64,000 bases of DNA from positions 39,336,401 to 39,400,400 of the forward strand of contig CM049317.1 in NCBI GenBank assembly GCA_026874595.1, read 5' to 3'. Position numbers and translations under genes: made by a program. Positions 58,128-64,000 of this stretch are shown here, one piece after another. Position 1 is the stretch's first letter. The number at the start of each line of letters is the position of its first letter. Origin of the DNA: Sipunculus nudus. Taxonomy: Eukaryota; Annelida; Sipuncula; Golfingiida; Sipunculidae. The notes beneath the pieces are model-generated. The model saw only the letters and a program-made list of their open reading frames with translations, was not told the DNA's origin and did no database searches.

Positions 58128-59049
58128 AACAAAGAGTTCGGCTGATAATGATGTCATGACCATGTGAACAGTAGAGTTCCGCTGATACTGATGTCATGAC
58201 TATATGTTCTGTAGAGTTGGGCTGATACTGATTTCAAGATCATGTGTACTGTAGAGTTTGGCTGATACTGATGTCATGACTACATGTACTATAAAGTTTG
58301 GCTGATACTAATTTCATGACAACTTGTACAGTAAAGTAAGGCTTAGACTGATGTCATGACTATGTGTGCAGTAGAGTTAGGCTGATAATGATTTCATGAC
58401 CACGTCTTATGTAGAGTTGGGCTGATACTGATGTCATGACTACGTGTATTGTAGAGTTTGGCTGATACTGATGCCATGACCACCTGTACAGTAAAGTAAG
58501 GCTGAGACTGATGTCATGACTATGTGTGCAGTAGAGCTGGGCTGATAATGATTTCATGACCATATCTTCTGTAGAGTTGGGCTGATACTGATGTCATGAC
58601 TATGTGTATTGTAGAGTTGGGCTGATATTGATGTCATGACTACTAGTACAGTGTGCAGCAGAGTTGGGCTGATAATGATTTCATGACCATATCTTCTGTA
58701 GAGTTAGGCTGATACTGATGTCATGACTATGTATGTGTATTGTAGAGTTGGGCTGATACTGATGTCATGACTACTAGTACTGTAGAGTTGGGCTGAAATT
58801 GATGTCATGACTATGTGTACTGTAGAGTTGGGCTAATACTGATGTCATGACTACTAGTACTGTAGAGTTGGGCTAAAATTGATGTCATGACTATGTGTAC
58901 TGTAGAGTTGGGCTGATACTAATGTCATGACCATGTGTACAGTAGAGTTCCGCTGATACTGATGTCATGACTACATGTTCTGTAGAGTTGGGCTGATACT
59001 GATATCATGACTGCATGTTCTGTAGAGTTAGGCTGATACTGATTTCAGT
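58128..59049 (+). repeat. 40-bp tandem satellite, about 23 copies
   Basis: The unit is 'gtagagttgggctgatactg' then 'atgtcatgactatgtgtact'. Units are phased at 40 bp (58141, 58181, 58221 and so on), with insertions near 58640 and 58730. Variants tttcatgac, ccgctgatac and taaggct are scattered. Adjacent pairs share variants, so the array probably grew by two-unit steps. The minus frame at 58360-58563 is satellite translation. Confidence 0.95.
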
Positions 59050-59272
59050 AGGGACACTGTTATAGACACTTTGATGTCAGGATGTGAAACCTTCACAAAA
59101 TTATAAAATCTGATTTACATCCCTTAGCAAGATTTGTTTTTTACCTAAATTACTTTGTATTCTGATTTGGTAGTATGTAAAAAAAGTAGAATATCATCAA
59201 TATATTTGTAAAAACTCATTTAATTTTATATTTTAGTCAAGGATGGGCTTTAATCATAGTCTGCACTTTTAT

Positions 59273-61975
59273 GGCTTTTGTCTGGTGGGCTGGGTACATG
59301 GCAGATTGCCGAATGCCGAAATGCCGACTACCACCATGCCGATTCCTTTTTGCCGAAAGTCGGTTGCCGACTATGTCAATACAACTGTAATATGAAGATG
59401 GTTTGGGGATATGATGCATGAAATACATGCTAATGACTAAAATTCATAATGTTGTATGTAGAATAGGAGGAAATAGTTGTATCTCAAGCTGGAATTTGAA
59501 GGTGCAAAGCAGGACTCGGCAATAGCCTTGGCGGGCCCATGCGTCATGGCCGACTGACTTCACCCACGCCCGGCTGTCGGCAAGTCAGCTGACCATACAC
59601 AGCCAGTTCAACATGAGAAAGGCAGGTTTCCTCAGACAAATTAAACCGTTATTAATGGTCATATTTTAGATTGTTTTGTGGAAGCATAAATAAGATAAGA
59701 CAAGATATGTTAAAGGAATGTTAGTCCGATTGTGGAACGAAAGCCTTAATTGTAAATTTTTCGAATTATAGTGGGCGTGAAAATGGTTCTGTTGGATATT
59801 TACAAATAAAAAAAACTGCACACTGCATTATTTAGTGATGAATATTGAAATGCACATTAATCAGCACTATTCTGTTACTGATATATTTCAATTAAAATTT
59901 ATGAATCATCTTAACTATCCTGTTTACGGAATTCAGCAGATAATCTTGGGATCTTAAGTTAATAATCAACGGTCGGCTACTGGATGTGTCACAAATATGA
60001 ACACACTGTTCAGTTGTATTTTAGTTCAATATATTGTTTAAGCGTTCCATAGTACCATGAAGATATATAATAATATTATGAGATACAACATTTTTAAAAT
60101 TAATAGTATCTGTACAATTAACATATTTTAGCGGTCAGTGTATTCAAACACAGTCTATGGACATCAAAAGGAAACACTTTGATATCGGGGTTTCTACTTA
60201 ATCAGGGGATCAATGGGAGGGTGATTAGGAGTAACCGTGACCTTTTGATTGTTGAAATAACACCGGTGTAATTGATTTATCATATGTAACCGATAGCCAT
60301 GTTCACTGAAGGGGAAAGATTATTTACTAATCCTTTTCCGATGCATATTTCTTATTTCATGAGAGCAATTTTAAGATTGAGAGAGATCGAAATCAATGTA
60401 ACATTGTATGAGAGAGAGAAAGACAGAGAGATCAATATAATTTTATAAGAGAGAGAGAGATCAATATGATTTTATGAGAGAGAATTCAAAGTAATATTCA
60501 AAAAGAGAAAGATCGCAATACAAATAATACGTATTAATTGTTAGAGAGGACACAAAAAGTATTTTGAAGAAAGAAGTATATAATTCTTTATTTTATGCAA
60601 GAGAGATTATGTTGTGTACATATTAAGAGAGAGAGAGAAAAGAGTGAAAGAGAGAGAGATAACATTATTTATAATATTAAATATACATTTGTTAGCGAGG
60701 AATATATAAGTATTAATGTGTATTATAATACAATCAGAATTGAATTATAATGAAAATGAATGAAGAATTAGGATGTTTATTTATTGTACGGAAGTGTATA
60801 ATATATATACATTGTATATATATACATGGTATATGTGCAATCATGGGAATAAATAGGCAAGAATAAATACGCAAAAATCACCGTCTACAAAAATAATTTA
60901 TTGATATGTAAAAGTAAATCATCATCATGTGACACATTTTCATACACGCAAGAATCGCCATCTTCTGAAATAATTTATTGATATGTACAAGTAAATCATC
61001 ATCATGTGACACATTTTTATACACGCAAGATTTGCCGTCTGCTGAAATAATTTATAATATTATATTAGTCTCTTTCTCATAATATTATACTGATCGCTCT
61101 CTCTATCTCTCTCATAATAACATATTGATCTCTCTCTAAACTATGATGTTATATTAGTCTAGCTCTCTTTCATAATGTTATCTCTCTCTCTCAATATTAT
61201 CTCTCTCTCTCATATTGTTGCCCTTCAGTGAACATAGATACCAAGTACTCACGATGAGTCCGTTACTCTGGTGTTGTTACAACAATCGATTGGTCACGGT
61301 TACTCGTAATCCCATTGATCCATTAATTAACAAGAAACCCCCGTAACAAAGTCTTCCCTTTTGATGTTCATTGGGTGTTTCGAATTGTTGAATTGTGTCA
61401 GCTTAAATCTATTCATGGAGCATGCAGTTATTTCTTCACATTTTACACCCTTCATGGTCATTTCTAATCTTTTTGATAATACGGGGCGACAAAACAAAAT
61501 TGATATAAAATACAATCAAACAGTGGATTTATGTTTGATTCAGATCCAAAATCCGATTCCTGTTTTTATCTGATTATTAAACTTAAAACTTTTATATCCT
61601 AATTTTTTTAATACGGAGAGGGCAAAAATTCCAAGATATGCATCATTTTAAATTTTTTTATTGACAGTTTAATTGGTTCAATACGCATACAAACGCTCAT
61701 ACAAATGTAATTAGCACAGAAGCATTAGCTATTTTATATTTGCCGTTTGATGATCTGTCGAACAGGTGTTACCATATGTATATAGTATTATGCTCATGCA
61801 TCCATAGAGGAAAACAGCATATATTCTCTACACTGTTTATGGGTTTTTTAATTGAATTTGCTTGACCATAAGAAGCTATTCTTCAGCCGACATTTCAGCA
61901 AAAAGGAATCGACATGGTGGTAGTCGGCATTCCGGTTTTTGGCAATCAGAAATGACACCGGTGGGCTTTTGTCTG
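59273..61975. mobile_element. 2.7-kb foldback element flanked by 12-bp direct repeats
   Basis: GGCTTTTGTCTG occurs at 59273-59284 and 61964-61975. Just inside, about 70 bp at 59305-59375 (with 'aatgccgactaccaccatg' and 'gattcctttttg') is inverted at 61880-61950. Farther in, 60160-60270 ('acatcaaaagg', 'ggatcaatggga', 'gagtaaccgtgacc') is inverted at 61265-61370, and 'atgttcactgaaggg' (60300) pairs with 'cccttcagtgaacat' (61221). GA-rich blocks at 60400-60660 face CT-rich blocks at 61080-61215. Most of the element can therefore fold into one long imperfect hairpin centred near 60.77 kb. No protein is visible. Confidence 0.75.
60885..61055 (+). repeat. About 80-bp tandem duplication near the hairpin loop
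   Basis: 'aaataatttattgatatgta' followed by 'agtaaatcatcatcatgtga' and 'cacatttt..atacacgcaag' occurs twice, with the start of a third copy. It lies on one side of the foldback centre only, so it arose after the arms formed. Confidence 0.85.
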
Positions 61976-62572
61976 TCACCCATATAGAATATTGAATAAT
62001 GTCGATTCATTTCAGTTGTATGTCAGTCTGACTGATGGTAAGGATCATGGGCCTGTTACTGTATATAAGATGGTCAGGTGTTAATGGAGTTGGGATAGAG
62101 TGTGTAACATCACAACCTGGCTATTGACTTTCAAACTGTCAGTGTCACAGAATCAGCTGTTGACGGTGTACCATCACTACATCCCAGTGTGGCTGCTTTA
62201 TACTAAATCAATAGGACCACCTCTGTAAACCACCAGCCAGTCTGCTGCACACAGACCTGCAAACAATTCTTGTCATTCTTTGTCAACCTTTATTGATTTG
62301 TTTGTTTACACTTGTTTACACATGGTGGCATGTCTAAATATCTGTGACTTTCAGGTGTGGTGTTGGGGAGACGCATTGTCATAATGTTCTTTAAGGATGT
62401 CTCTATCATATTACAACTGAGGGCTGACGCCAGCCAGCCTGCCAAAATACTCCCTACTCAGCAAAATCTATAAATGACTCATGTATGATTACTTTAGTGA
62501 TCCATAGTCAATTCCTGCTAGAGCCCAACTTCCTCTCACCCAACTTTTGGAATTGCTGTTATGATATCATTT
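61976..62572. other. Spacer, no gene seen
   Basis: Composition is even and several short frames occur, but no splice-bounded exon or repeat family is recognised. Confidence 0.35.
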
Positions 62573-62765
62573 TTGTCCCCCACTCCCTTGGAAGCTACGG
62601 GGGACATTGTTTTGGGTTTGTCTGTCTGTCCATCTGTCTAGCTGTCTCTCTGTCCATCAGGATTTTCGTTTCCGTGAGATAATTTTCCAAAATTGCTCTC
62701 ATGCTTACCTTGGTTGGGATTGGTTTTGGAGTGTCTGTCTCACAAGATAATAATACAATATGGTA
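62573..62765. repeat. Hairpin-bearing dispersed repeat fragment
   Basis: GTCCCCC at 62575-62581 and GGGGGAC at about 62599-62605 form a 7-bp stem around 'actcccttggaagctac', followed by a 'gtctgtctgtcc' run, the same layout (hairpin, then CTGTC run) as the family B head. Confidence 0.4.
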
Positions 62766-64000
62766 TTTCGTTTTTAGCTCAGCTGACTATAAGTCATCTG
62801 AGCTATAGTTGTGGTCCTTTGTCCTTTGTCCATCCGGCCGTCTGGCCGTCCGTCCATTAACAGGTCACGCTTTGAAACCATTGGACCTATAAATCCCAAA
62901 TTTGCATACAGTTTGATGTCCCCAAAATCTCTTACAACACCCAAAATTGGGTCATTAGGACTTAGTTCCTTCGAGATATTATGGAAAAATGTCCGTTTTC
63001 CATTAAAAACCTATTCATACACTTCAAGACTGCCTGATATCAAAACCACTGTTTGTTTTTTATCATATTTAGTATGCATATTCTTTTGTACATTTCCTAT
63101 GTACATACCAAATATAAGGTCAGTTTTGCTTAATTTGTTGAATTTTTGGGCCTGAACATAATGCACTTTGTAAAAAAACCCAGGAAATATATTTACTCAC
63201 TTAACATAAGAATTGTTGAAGCTAGACACTTTTTTTCAGGGATATAACTTCATTTAATCAAAATTCAAAATTGTTTACGAAAATTAGATCTTAATATTAC
63301 AAATTTTAAAAAGTTGTTTGCATAAATATAAAATCAGTACCCAAACTTTGGCTTTAGCACATTTTTTCCCTGTAAGCACTGTTGATATAATTTTCATATT
63401 ATGCACACATAAGGATTTCAGCTACAAACTCTGAAATTTGAAAGGAATTGAACAAAAACTGTAACTTTTATTTAAGTTTTTATGAGACAGTGTCACACCT
63501 AGGCTATACTGAAACCCCTTTGTATGTCCTCTTGTTGACCTTTCAGGCCAATTATTCACACTTGAAGCAAGGCATACTCTGCAGCCAGCCAGCTCTTGGG
63601 TGGCTTAAGCAGGATCTAACTGTCCAACCCCCTCCTAGATTTTTTGTTTTGGCCAAAAACATAACAATAAACAATTTTTAAAAAATATTGGTTTATAACA
63701 ACAACTTTAAGAAAAATTAATGGAAAGGAATTTTAAAGTTAATGAGTAACAGGGAATTACCTTGCAATAACTGATATTTTATAGATCTTCCATGGATGGT
63801 TGAAAATGTAATTCAAATGACACAATGCAGATTTCAGTCATAAAAATGGGGAAAAAAATTTTGAAATAAAATTGTTTACTATAAGGGAATATATGAAGCA
63901 AATTAATGATAGACAAGGATGCAATTGATTATATTTAATTAATCTAAATTTCTAGGTCTTTTTCAGGTGTTTAATATGTTGGTTTATATTTATTACAAAA
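62766..64000 (+). repeat. Near-complete family B copy running off the window
   Basis: Hairpin at 62776-62804, 'ccggccgtctggccgtccgt', 'aacaggtcacgctttgaaac', 'cgagatattatggaaaaatg' (the TTAA site is not conserved here), 'aagactgcctgatatcaaaa', 'gaacataatgcactttgtaa', 'cagggatataacttcattta' and the terminal part with the SHLGYTETPLYVLLLTFQ-encoding text (63485-63545). It is the best reference copy in the window for the family. Confidence 0.75.

Overview
The window looks like a piece of an invertebrate animal genome, probably a marine mollusc and most likely a bivalve. That guess rests on style: spliced exons with GT-AG borders, very low gene density, AT-rich spacers, long minisatellites and dense families of DNA transposons with terminal inverted repeats. 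No marker gene fixes the species, and nothing bacterial (operons, ribosome binding sites, CRISPR) is visible.

Genes are sparse. The best is a plus-strand gene for a RING-HC zinc-finger protein. A possible first coding exon (32647-32674), a clear RING exon (33119-33295) and a Ser/Thr-rich exon (49805-50026) all join in phase 1. The 16.5-kb intron between the last two holds a 2.1-kb A/C-rich 18-bp minisatellite and several transposons. On the minus strand a short terminal coding exon (56882-56993) lies beside an LTR-like segment (55919-56835).

Layout: 1-2.0 kb old repeats; 2.0-4.7 kb a 35-bp satellite; 6.4-10.3 kb dispersed repeats with two inserted elements; 11.1-11.3 kb a dead LINE reverse-transcriptase fragment; 11.35-12.9 kb a 37-bp satellite; 13.6-21.9 kb an 8.2-kb 20-bp satellite with kilobase-scale higher-order duplications; 22-31 kb dispersed repeats, including a 2.3-kb hairpin-ended element with another element nested inside; 31.6-33 kb an inverted-repeat element overlapping the putative first exon; 33-50 kb the large intron; 50-59 kb more repeats, a TA-flanked MITE, the LTR and a 40-bp satellite; 59.3-62 kb a large foldback element; 62.6 kb to the end, dispersed repeat.

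The mobile elements are unusually readable because several sit inside older repeats whose uninterrupted paralogues are also in the window. A 3.7-kb element (37360-41096) is flanked by TTAA, has 15-bp inverted ends, and carries two inward-facing broken reading frames, one a THAP-type zinc finger; the empty TTAA site can be read at 28377-28380. Others are an 879-bp hAT-like MITE with a perfect 8-bp target duplication, a 2.6-kb GGATCC-ended element, a 420-bp mariner-like MITE and a 2.7-kb foldback with 12-bp flanking repeats. Shorthand used below: family A carries a near-palindrome of the GGTGGYGCCACC type, family B starts with a 29-nt hairpin of the AGCTCAG type, and family C carries 'GGCAGGAGCTAGCATCACC'.
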